From NCBI GenBank assembly GCA_951799425.1, contig OX637395.1, forward strand, positions 7,680,951-7,744,950: a DNA stretch of 64,000 nucleotides. Direction: 5' to 3'. This stretch comes from Ilex aquifolium. Taxonomy: Eukaryota; Streptophyta; Magnoliopsida; Aquifoliales; Aquifoliaceae. How positions within the stretch are numbered: the stretch's first letter is position 1; each line of letters starts with the position of its first letter. The notes under the pieces were generated by a model that worked only from the letters and a program-made list of their open reading frames with translations, made no database searches and was not told the origin of the DNA. The position numbers were made by a program, and so were the translations under genes. Below are positions 23,801 through 35,800 of the stretch, one piece after another.

Positions 23801-26800
23801 TAATTATAGAAAGAAGGAGTCATGATAAAAATGAATTACAAGATAAGTTAGAACACTATAACTGAAAGATAGAGTTGTAGATTGGTATAAGCCTAAATTA
23901 AAAGTCTGTTACAATTGATCTTCTATTATCCGTTTATTACTCCCCCACAAACTATTGGTGGGAACCAACAAGAGTTTGGAGCTGTGCCGAAGAAACAATG
24001 AGGCAAACAACCCTTTGGTGAAGATGTCAGCCAATTTTTTATGTGAGCGAACAAATTTGACTTGAAGTGTTCCATTAACAACAAGATTACAGACAAAGTG
24101 ATAGTCGATTTCAATATGTTTAGTCCGTGCATGGAGAATTGGATTGACAGTCATGTGGACTGCACTAAGATTATCACAATTAATAACCATTGGTTGGGGA
24201 AGCAAATGGTGAAGATCCCAAAGCAAGTAAGAAAGCCATAACATTTCGTAACTTGTGATTGCCAAAGCCTTATACTCCGCCTCCGCGCTAGGGCGAGACA
24301 CCGTGGGTTGTTTTTTGGAACACCATGACACAAAATTAGGTCCTAAGAAAATACAAAAACATGTGGTGGAACGGCAAGTATTAGGACAACCAGCCCAATC
24401 CGCATCAGTAAAAGCAATGAGAGATGTTAAAGAGCTTAGACGAATAACAAGACCAAACCCAAGGGTTCCTTTGATGTATTGCAAGATGCGTTTAACAGCT
24501 TGGAGATGATCAGTGGTTGGGGATTGTAGAAATTGACACACTTGATTTACTGCGTAACAGAGATCAGGACGAGTGAGAGTAAGGCATTGAAGAGAACCAA
24601 CAAGATGACGATATTCGCAGGGGTCAGACAAGGGTGTGCCGTCAGTGAGGGACATCTTGGAGCCGGTCGCAATGGGCGTATGACAAGGCTTACAACCGAG
24701 CATGCCAACATGCTTTAACAAATCTAATGTATATTTATTTTGAGTGAGCGTAAGACCAAATGGCGCTCTAACAGCCTCAATGCCCAAGAAGAAGTGAAGC
24801 TCCCCCAGATCCTTCATAGCAAATTCACGGCCAAAAAGGGTGAGAAAGGAGTTAAGAAAAGTGGGGTTATCACCAGTTAAAATTATGTCATCGACATAGA
24901 GAAGAAGGATGAGAATGGCCAGTTTGGAACGATGAACAAACATTGAAGTATCAGCCCGACTACGTGAAAAACCAACTTGAAGAAGAAAGTTGCTAAATCG
25001 TTGAAACCACACCCTAGGAGCTTGACGAAGACCATAAAGAGCTTTATGTAAGTGATAAATATGAGATGGATAAGAGGAGTTTGTAAAGTCAGGTGGTTGT
25101 TGCATATACACCTCTTCGTCAAGAATTCCATGAAGAAAGGCATTGTGAACATTGAGTTGTCGAATAGGCCACTGGTTGGAGATGGCCAAGTTGAGAACTA
25201 TACGTATAGTGACGAGTTTGTCGACGGGACCGAAGGTATCGGTAAAATTAATCCCAGGTTGTTGTGTGAAGCCTTTAACAATCAAACGCGCTTTATAGCG
25301 TTCAAGGGTGCCATCACTGCGACGTTTGACACGATAAACCAAGGTTCGAAGTATCGGCCGAGTCGGATACGACTCGGCCGAGTCATATCTGCCTCAGCCA
25401 TCAACGATCCGATATCGCTACACGGTACGTGAATAACACGAGACTCAAGCGAATCGGCGTTGACTCGGTCACGACTCGGAGATATCGGTTGAAATCGGAG
25501 TCAAATCATTTGAATCGGACCGAGTCAGACCGAGACTGGCCGAGTCATCAAAAAGAGAGAAAGGGAAGAGAAGAAAACCAATTTCACATGCAGATCCACA
25601 GACCCAAAGATGCAGAAACCAAAATAGAAGAAATCAACAAACCCTAAAATGGAAATTGAAAGGATTTGCAGAAAAACATGTAAATCCTGTACATACAGCG
25701 AAGGAGATTCAGTCCAGCCCTCTCTCAATCTCTCTCTCTCACTCTCTCGTTTCGCGCCTCTCTCTCGCTCTCTTTCTCTTGTTTCTTTCATCGTCACCTA
25801 AGTACAGCGAACAACAAACGATGGGTATGTTTTTTTCCTTTTTTTTAGGTTTAGTCAGCAAAGTTATATTGTATTAATTACACTTACAACCCCTCTATTT
25901 TCTTTCTCTTTGTCAAACGATAAAAGTTATATTATATTAATTACACTTACAACCCCTCTATTTTCTTTCTCTTTGTCAAACGATAAAAATTATATTATAT
26001 TAATTACATTTACAACCCCTCTATTTTCTTTCTCTTTGTCAAACGATAAAAGGACTCAAAAAATTGAGAATTTTTTTTTTTTTTGGTTTTTTTTTTGTCC
26101 CCAGTGGTCCCAAATGCTTGTCCAAATTGAGAGCAAAATATTGCATACGTCCCAAATGGTTTTGCATGTGTTTCCATTGCATATAAATGATGACAAATAT
26201 TTTTCGGTAGCGCCCTTATTATTTTTTTTGTAATGATTAATGTGTTAAATAATGTATTTTAGGGATATGATGCATGAATGATAATATTTACATTTATTAC
26301 AATTTTTCTTGATTTTTTCAAAAAAATTTGAGCCTTCTAAATAGTGTTTTGAGCGTATCGGCCGATACTGCGTCGCGACGCCGCGACCGATGTGTCTCAG
26401 TGGCCTCCGAGTTGAGGTCCGATACCGCGACTTTGAACCATGCGATAAACCCATTTGCACCCAACAATATTCATACGCGGGTGAGAAGGAACAAGAGTCC
26501 ATGTGTTATTCCGCATTAGTGCTTGGTATTCGGATTACATGGCAGCCACTCAATTGGGGTCCTTAGTAGCTTGGTGATAGGAGGTTGGTTCATAAATTGG
26601 GTCTTCAATGGTGGCAAGGAATGTGAGTGGAAGATGGTGTTTAGTAGCAAGAAGAAACTTGGCCTTACGGGTACCGTCACGAGTCCGAGTGATCATCGGA
26701 TATGTGGAACCTAATGACTGTGGAGCTAAAGAAGATGTTGTACTAGCTTTTGGAATAGGTGCAGAAGGGGCAAGAAGATAATCTAAGGAAGGTGCAAATG

Positions 26801-29800
26801 AGGGAGGAGTAGTAGCCAGGAGAGGAGTTGAATTAGTTGCACATGGAGTTGTTGAAGATGAACTGGGCAGTAGCGAGACAACACCCAAGCTAGGTGACTG
26901 AGCGGAGGTGGAATCAGTTGTGATGGAATCTGGAAAGCAATCAATCATAGTTGGAGAGAGTGGTGCACTAAGTGTAGCTGGGGATTGGGGTGTAACCTGA
27001 ACCAGGACCTGAGAGTGAGGAAGAGACAGTTGAATCATGGATGAAGATGGAAAGCCTGAAGCTGGCTGCTGAGTCGCTGAAAATGGAAAATAATCTTCAT
27101 TAAAAATGACATGACGAGAGATATAAACACGACCAGTTTGTGGGTCGAAACAACGGTAGCCCTTATGGTTAGAACTACATCCAAGCAAGACACAAGCAAT
27201 TGATTTGGGACTGAGCTTGTCGGGGGCGATAAGGACGAAGACACAGGAAACATTGACAACCGAAGATCCGTAAAAATGAGTAATCTGGTAGAGTCCGAAA
27301 AAGCATCGCATAAGGGGAGCGCCCCTGTAGAGTTAGTGTCGGCAACCTGTCAATAAGATATGTTGTTGTTAAAAAAGCTTCAAGCCAGAATCTTTTAGGC
27401 ATCTTGGACTCAAAAAAGAAGAGCAAGTCCTATCTCGGTAATGTGTCGATGCTTTCGTTCGGTCACACCATTTTGTTCTTGTGTATGTGGGCAAGAAATT
27501 CTGTAGAGAATGTCACAATCATCCAAATATTGTCAAAATGGTCCTTGTGTCAACTCAAGTGCGCCATCACATTGAAAATGTTTAACTATAGTGGAGAATA
27601 AATTCTCCACCATTGTTTTAAAGAGAAGAAAACTAGCTAAGGCATCATACTTAATTTTCAAAGGATATATCCAAGTGTACCGACTATAATCATCCACAAA
27701 GATAATATAGTAACGATATCCATTAATAGTTCCAACTGGAGAAGGTCCCCAAATATCACAATGAACAATATTCAACGGAATGGTGGATACATGCTCTGAA
27801 TATTTAAATGGTAATTTGTGACTCTTAGCTAGCTGACATGATTCACAAAATTTATTCACTTGCAAAAAATCAAAAAAGTTCAAAGTCTTCTGAAGGGAAA
27901 GAAGTGTATCGGAAAAGGGATGTCCCAATCTGCGATGCCACACATTCAGAGGGACCCGAGTGCCAATAAGAGCAACTGGAGAGTTTATGGATGAGTGATG
28001 CAAAGTCGGCAGTGAATACAGATTACCCTTGAGTGGACCCTTCATGATTGTTGTCCCGGTGTGAAGATCCTTGATACAAAAAGCCCAAGGAAAGAATTCA
28101 ACGGAACAATCATTATCATGTATCAACTTTGAAACAGATAATAGATTTTGAGCAAGATCAGGTACAACCAAAGTATGATTAAGTTGTAAGGCTTTCGATG
28201 ATGTAGGAATAATAGTGGAACCTATATGGGAAATAGAAAGAGCCTTACCATCACCCACATAAACATGATTAGGACCCGTGTAATTGGTGGATTGATTGAG
28301 CAGAGCAGGGTCGAAAGTCATATGAGAGGTGGCATCTGAGTCTCGAATCCATTGACCTTTAGTAGGTGATCGAAAGTCGGAATTTTGCGGTGACAAATGA
28401 AAACTTGAGAATGCCTGTTGAACCTGATGAATGTTGCTATTACGGCTTGGAACATATCGAAAACGACATCAGTTAGCTGTATGTCCATGTTTGGCACAAA
28501 TTTGACACTTAAGATGCATGCGATCGGTAGCATTAGTAGAATAGAAAGGTGTTGAATTGCCCAAAGTCTGATTAGAAGTAGCGGAGAATTGTTTGGTGGA
28601 TGAGGAGTGGTATGGAGAAGGGGGTGATGGAAAGATGGGAGAATTGGATTGATTTTCTAGACGGTGAGGTTTCTGTGAAGATGGGCCATGACGAGTTGGT
28701 TTATTGTGATGAAAAGGGCTACGGTTAAAGTGATTAGATTGTGGTGTGTTGGAGACATGGAAAGTTGTAGAAGAATTAACAGTAGGTGATTAAGCATGGC
28801 CAAAGCCGCACACATGGCGCTGCTCGTGAATAAGGAGGCTGGATCTTAATTCGTTAAAGGTTATGGGCGGATTGCGATGTTCGATTGCAGTCAACATCCT
28901 TGATGTGTTCATTAATGGCAGCAAGAGAGTCGGAGAGTGATTTAATACGATGAAGATAATCAGTGATTGTTTCGGTGCCTTTGAATACACTTTGAAGGTC
29001 CTTTAGAAGATATGATTTCCGTGCCGTTGACTGTTGTTGATAAAGGTTTTCAAGGGCATCCCAAGCATTCTTTGCGGTCTTGAGTCCAAGTATTTGAGAG
29101 GAAAGTTATTCAGTTATACTCCGTTTGGCCTCCAAAAAAACACGTTTTTCTAGAGAGAGAAGCTCTGCCTTCTTTCTAGAATTTTCTCTCTTTCATGAGT
29201 TTTTCACCAATGCAACACCAAATCCCACCAAAACCACCAGACTTATCTTCTAACATACCCCAAACTTATGCTTCGCTTTTCATAAATCAATCCTTGAAGC
29301 CCACTGATATACATCAACCACAAAAGATTGACAAACCAATAGTTTTTTACCAAGGAGAACCAGCCTTCTATTTCACAAGTGAAGAAATAAAAAGTTCTAG
29401 TCAAACTCTCCAATATGCCCTGATTGGCAAATGTTCTTATGGAAGACCATCTATTGGTGTTGTCAAAGAGGTAATCAGATCCAAATGGGGGCTTACTGGC
29501 GATTTTGAGGTAGGTTCCATTGACCAAAGACATGTGTTGATAAGGTTTGAACGACATGAAGATTATGTTAAGACGTGGCTCAAAGATGCAACCTTGATAG
29601 ATGACTACTTATTTCGATTTTTTAAATGGTTTTCAGGCTTTGTTCCAGGCATTGAACCATCCATTGTACCTTTGTGGATATCACTGCCTGGCTTGCCTTT
29701 GAATTTTTTTAACAAGCCTTACTTGGAGTTGTTGGTGAAGCCCATTGGAAGAGTTTTAGCCTATGATCAGGCTACTCTTTCTTTGTCGAAGCCAGGGGTA

Positions 29801-32800
29801 GCAAGAGTATGTATAGAGGTTAATCTTCTGCAGAATAACCCAAACAGGATATGGATTGACATGGGTGAGGAAGGAGCAAGATGGCAAAAGATAATCTACG
29901 AAAGAAGAAAGTTGTTCTGCAAGAGCTGCAAGAAGCAAGGTCACGGAGAAGAAACATGCAGGAAAAGGAAACTTGAGTTAATAGGGGAAGATAACAAGGG
30001 AAAGAATCCGGAGTTGGAAACAAATAATGCTACCAAGGCAAGCAAGGAGCAAAACAAGGGGAAAGAAATTCTGCAGAATCCAAGCTTAGGGAAATCAAAT
30101 AAGGAAACTCATGATTCAGTGAAAATTCTGTCACAACCAAGACAATCAAAAACAGCGCAACAAACAAAAGGAATATGGAAACAGCAACAACGGCCCAGGA
30201 AAGTCAATAACTCAGATGTTGAAGGTGCAGACGTATTTGGAAAAGACGCCAATCAGGTCCTTGAAGTAAGGGATATGAGAGAGGAAAATCCAACTTTAAA
30301 TTTGGAAAACGGAGAGCATTCAGGGAAAGATAATCAAGTCCAAAATAGTAGAGATCTCCCTCATAAGGAAAGTAGGCTGCAAAAAGATTTGGAGAACCAA
30401 TTGAAAGATTCGGAGAATCCATTATCCTCAAATTCAAATTTGGTTATGGTAGAAAATAATCGGGTAGGAGCAAGTAGTAGTGAAGACAAGAGTGCTGTGG
30501 AGGCGCAAAATTTTCCGACTGATATTGAAAATCTGGCTAATGCAATTGAACTCACTAATTTGGAGTTAAATGAATTGGGAGTTGGGCACGACATGCAGGG
30601 TTCACAAAGAGCTCATGGCTATCCAACATCCACCTTCTTAGTAGATCATAATTATATCGCCAGAGGAAGCAGCCACATTGTTCAAGATGATGATAGTGGG
30701 TTGAGATGTTCTAAGGACCCTCCAGATAAGGGTTATTATTCTGACTCTGAGGTCTCTTCCAGCACGGATGGTGTTGAAATGGACTCATACTCAGCTGCCT
30801 TTGCAAACCACAAAGCAAAGCATGCAATGCAGGATCAGGTTCCCCCTCATTCAGGTATGATTACTAGATCTAAATCTAGCAAATTGCCCTCTTCTAATTC
30901 TCAATGATCAGTACAATTTCGTGGAATGTAAGAGGTGCGAAAAATGAGCCCTCTAGACTAAGACTAAATAAGATGATTAAGATGCATGATGTTAGTCTTG
31001 TTTCGATTTTAGAGCCAAAGATGGAATCATCTAAGTTGAGTAATTTTTGTAACTCAATGGGGTTTTCCTCATGTTTAGCGAATCCATTAGCGGAGAAATA
31101 TATTTGGATATTATGGGATCATAGAATGCAGGTCAAGTTTATTGCTATTCATGAGCAAGCATTGACAGTTCAAGCTACTTTTTTGGGTTCTCTTCCCTTT
31201 AATGTAACCTTCGTCTATGCTAAATGTGACCATATCTTGCGAAGACCACTATGGGCTCATTTGGCTTCATTACTGCCTTTTGATGTTCCTTGGTTGCTGG
31301 TTGGGGATTTCAACACAATAACTGTATCTGCTGAGAGGAAGGGAGGTTCCACTCCAAGTCTGTCAATTATGGCAGAATTTAATGATTTTATCAATTCCTT
31401 GGGCTTACAAGACTGTGGATTTACAGGTTCTTCATTTACCTGGTGTAATAATCATGAGGGAAGGTCACGAATGTGGCAGAGAATAGATAGAGCTCTTATC
31501 AATGTTCACTGGGGAGTCAGGTTTGATAGTACATCAGTGGAACATGCCGCAAGAGGTAATTCAGATCATTGTCCTTTAATTATTAAATTTTCAGAGGTGG
31601 CTGCTCCTAGAAGGCTTTCTTATTTCAAGTTCTTGGATATGTGGGCTGAGCATCCGGGTTTTCTTGAGCTGGTAGAACAGAGTTGGAGGGATAACTATTC
31701 TACGGATCCAATTGTTAATGTATTTCTTAAACTAAAGCATGTAAAATAGAGTCTCAAGCAGTGGAATAAAGAAACTTTTGGAAACATCTTTGAGACTATT
31801 AGAAGTCAAGAGACTGAATTATAGAGGGCAGAGGTGGATTTGGAAGCAAATAACACGGAAGTTACAAATCAAGCTTTACAAGTAGCTAGGAGAAAACTTG
31901 AATCTACTCTAGCAATGGAGGAAATCTATTGGAGACAAAAAGCAAACATTAAATGGGCAGTTGAAGGGGAAAGAAATACTAAACTTTACCATGCTATAGC
32001 AAAGGGGAAGGCTGTGAGGAATAGAGTGAGGAGAATAAAGAATGCAGAAGGGGTTTGGTTAGAAGTAGAGGATGAGATTGCAAGGTGTGGGGTTAATCAT
32101 TTCTATAACCTTTATAAGTCAGAAACTCACCAGTTAGACGAAGATCTTTTTTCTGTTATTCCACATCTGGTTACTAGTGAAGATAATGATATGCTTATTT
32201 CTCCAATTTCTCTGGAGGAGTTAAGTGGCAGTGTTTTTTCCATGTCTGTTCATAGTGCTCCTGGGCCTGATGGTTTTTCAGGCAAGTTTTTTCATTGTGC
32301 TTGGGATATTATTAAGATGGATTTACTAAATGCAGTTAATCATTTTATTCAAGGAGGTCAAGTTCCAAGATCAGTGAATGCTACTCTCCTTACATTGATT
32401 CCCAAAAATGATAACCCATCTTCCTTCTCTGAATTCAGGCCTATCAGTCTTTGTAATTTTCTCTACAAAATCCTTACCAAGTTACTTGCATCTAGATTGA
32501 GTAAGGTCCTTCCAAATCTAATCTCTAAGGAGCAGCATGGATTTGTTAAGGAGAGAAGTATAGGAGATAGTATTGCGCTTGCTCAGTTGATGGTAAATGA
32601 GCTTGATAGGAAAGTGGAGGGAGGTAATGTAGTTCTGAAGCTGGATATGATGAAAGCATTTGATAGAATGGAATGGGATTTCTTATATCAAACTCTCAGG
32701 TGTTTTGGTTTTTCAAAAGAGTTTGTTACTATTATTTCAAATTGTTTCCAGAATCAGAATATTTCTGTGGTTCTTAATGGGGCTAGGCATGGTTTTTTTC

Positions 32801-35800
32801 CCACTTCTAGAGGCCTTCGACAGGGGGATCCCTTATCACCCAGTCTGTTTATCATAGCGGAGGAAGTACTAAGCAGAGGTCTTCAACATCAGTTTCAGCA
32901 GGGTCTTATTAAAGGATTTCATACAGGGAGGGGTTCTATATTGCTAAGCCATCTACTATTTGCAAATGATACACTAATTTTCCTTAGGGGTATGAAGAAA
33001 TCAATGAGAAATCTTCTTAAATTTATGAGTAGATATGAGGCCTCTTCTGGGCAGAAGGTTAATAAGCAAAAAAGTGCTCTCTACTGCTCTTCTAGAATCA
33101 CAATTGCTAGGAAAAATGCGCTATCGCATATTGCGCAAATTCCGCTGAAAAGATGCCCTTACCTTGGATGTCCAATTATACGAGGGAGAGTAAAACTTAT
33201 ATATTTCGAGGATTTGCTAGCTAAGTTTCAAGCCAGAGTACAAGGGTGGTATGCTAAGTTGCTCTCAAATGTGGGCAGGGTTGTCCTTATCCAGTCAGTG
33301 CTAAATTCAATTCCAATCCATCTACTATCCGTATTGAATTTACCCAAGGGTATTGTTGCTAGATTAAATTCTACAATGGCTGCATTTCTTTGGTCAGGGA
33401 GGCCAAACGTAAACAAGAGGCATTGGTGTTCCTGGAGGGATATTACCATGCCTAAACAGGAGGGTGGTCTGGGTATTAGGAGATTTGAGGATGTTCAACA
33501 ATCATTTAGAATGAAGCAAGTGTGGCAGCTGTTACAAGGTTCTTCTTTATGGTCAATCTTTTTCTCTTCTAAGTACCTATGCAACCAGCACATTCTAAGA
33601 AATAGAAAGCAAGGACTCTCCAGATCCTTTAACTCTTTAGCCCCCTTCTTCAAAGTTGTAGTGGAAAACTCGCGGATGTTGGTAGGCAGGGGTGACACAG
33701 TGGATTTTTGGTGTGATAACTGGACTGGAAATGGGCCTCTAATTCTAAAGGCTACTGGTGTTCCTATTGTCTTTCCAAGTCTATCTGATTTACTGGGAAA
33801 TGGAGGTTGGGAATTGGATGGCATTTTACAACTTTTGGAGGCTTCTACACTGCAGGAGATTTTTGCAGCCACGCCACAACTGTCAGATAAAGAAGATAAG
33901 CTAATATGGAAGCATACTGATAGGGGGAACTTTTCAATAAAATCTGCTTGGAATTTAATAAGATCCTCTGGTCTTGTTAATGCTCAAGCAGTTACCATCT
34001 GGAAGCAAGTGGTACCCCCTAGTTCTCAACTGCTAGGGTGGAAAATTATGAGGAATATACTACCAATGGACTCTACATTCCAGAATAAGGGAGTCTCATT
34101 AGTTAGTAGGTGCACATTGTGTTATAGAGAGTCTGAATCTGCTCAGCATCTATTTATTGATTGCAGTTATGCTAAAGCCGTTTGGGTAGCAATATCTCAG
34201 TTTATAGGGTTTATGTTAATCCCTAATGAGGCTCCAATGATGCGTTTCATGAGGCTTGCTAGAATTTTCAAACAAGCATCACTCAGTCATACTCTGGTGA
34301 GGGGGATTTCTTTATTGGTATTCTGGCAGCTTTGGAAGGAAAGATGTAACAGGCTCTTTGAAGGCCAAAAAACTCATCATTCTTCTCTTTGTAGGAGGAT
34401 CATGGGTTATTGTAAACTGCAAGTTCATAATGTTAAGCCTAAGTCAATGGATAATTGGCAAGGATTGGATTTACTTGCTTTATTAGATATCTCCCCTACT
34501 AAGTCTCCAAAATTGATAGTTAACTGGATTAACTGGAAGTTTCCAACAGAAGGGTGGTTAAAATTGAATACAGATGGTTCTTCTAAGGGTAATCCAGGTT
34601 TGTCTGGAGGAGGAGTAGTATTGCGCAATCACTGGGGGCAATTGGTATTGGCTGGATCCTACTTCTATGGTTCTTCTACAAATATGTTAGCTGAAATGTG
34701 TGCGTTGTTAGATGGTCTAAAGCTGTTGCTGGATTATGGACTAGAGCTCTACCCACTTCTCATCGAAACAGACTCACAAATTCTTGTGGACATGGTCTCG
34801 CAATCATCTTCTCCATCATGGAAATTTTGGGAACTACTTGACCAGATTTTCTTTGCTTTAAGCAGGTTTAATTATCAAATAAAGCACGTCTACAGGGAGG
34901 CCAATGCTGTTGCAGATTCTTTGGCAAAAACAGGGGGTTCAGACATGGTTTCAGTTATACATACATCATCTAATACATTGCCTATACCTACAAAGCTCCT
35001 ATTAATGCAAGATTTCCAGGGGATCAGAGCTTTGCGCAAAAAAATCTCAACAAGGCAGTCATGATTAATCATTTCATTTTGTGTAGTGTATGTAGGTGTC
35101 TAAGCTCAAGCTATGAAGTAATATTCATAAAGACAAATCTGAACAAATTCACCAAAATTTCAAAACAAACAGTACAGTCCGTTCTTTATACAGTCCAGAA
35201 TTCAAAACAAGATCTTTCTTATTCCAAGTATAAAGGAACTCACATGGAGAGGAGAATGGCAGACTTCTGTTCATTGTTTCAGAGGTCTCAGTGTTCATCG
35301 GTTGGATTTCCTCTTCCGGGTGGTCTCTCGGTGTGCCCTGATCTGTCTTTAGCATCGCAAAGGAGTCCAATCTTGGGCTCTATTTTCTCTGCCTTCTCTT
35401 CTTTGTCTGCTGGATTTACTCCACTTTATGACCTTCCTGTGTGGGAATTCTGCAAGGAGGATTGGAGATTTGTTACTGAGGAAAAGTTATTTTTTCTCGC
35501 TTCATGGTCTTCATGGCTTTTTGATCTTCATGCAGATGGTTTGGTTTCTCCTTCAAGCATCGACCTGGATTTGGATTTGCATCTCAGACGTGGGTGTAAA
35601 ATTTCTTCCTCACAAATCCTTTCGGTTCTGACTGAACTAAGACTCTCAGTCTTCTCCCATATCTGTTCAGTAAGCCAGGGGCATAGCAACTGTCTCTCAG
35701 CCGCCTTTCTCTTCGTTTATAGTGCCAGAAGCCTCCTCGTTTACAGAGAGGTTAGCTGCCTTATCAGAAAGGCAGAGTTTCATATCAATAAGGCGTCTGC

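Larger units (their letters stand above)
23909..28530 (-). pseudogene. Copia pol remnant: protease, integrase, RT, RNase H
   Basis: Order on the minus strand: a zinc knuckle CQICAKHGHTAN with a stop before the last Cys (about 28500); a protease site DSDATSHM (canonical DSGATSHM); pre-integrase WHRRLGHP; integrase HCDIWGP and KMPKRFWLEAF; RT with KWVYRVKR, QLNVHNAFLHG (the usual Asp of LDV is Asn) and LLLYVDDIIL intact; and Copia RNase H with TDADWAG and SAEAEYKAL, then HIEIDYHFV and LADIFTKGL. The reading frame stops inside the LTR at 23909. Frame changes occur around 27430 and 27530, and the MULE-type MITE splits RT at 25340/26443. The element cannot make active enzymes. Confidence 0.92.

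Noticed and set aside
24255-25432. Plus-strand ORFs opposite the Copia pol
   Set aside because: Antisense shadows of the RT/RNase H coding sequence.
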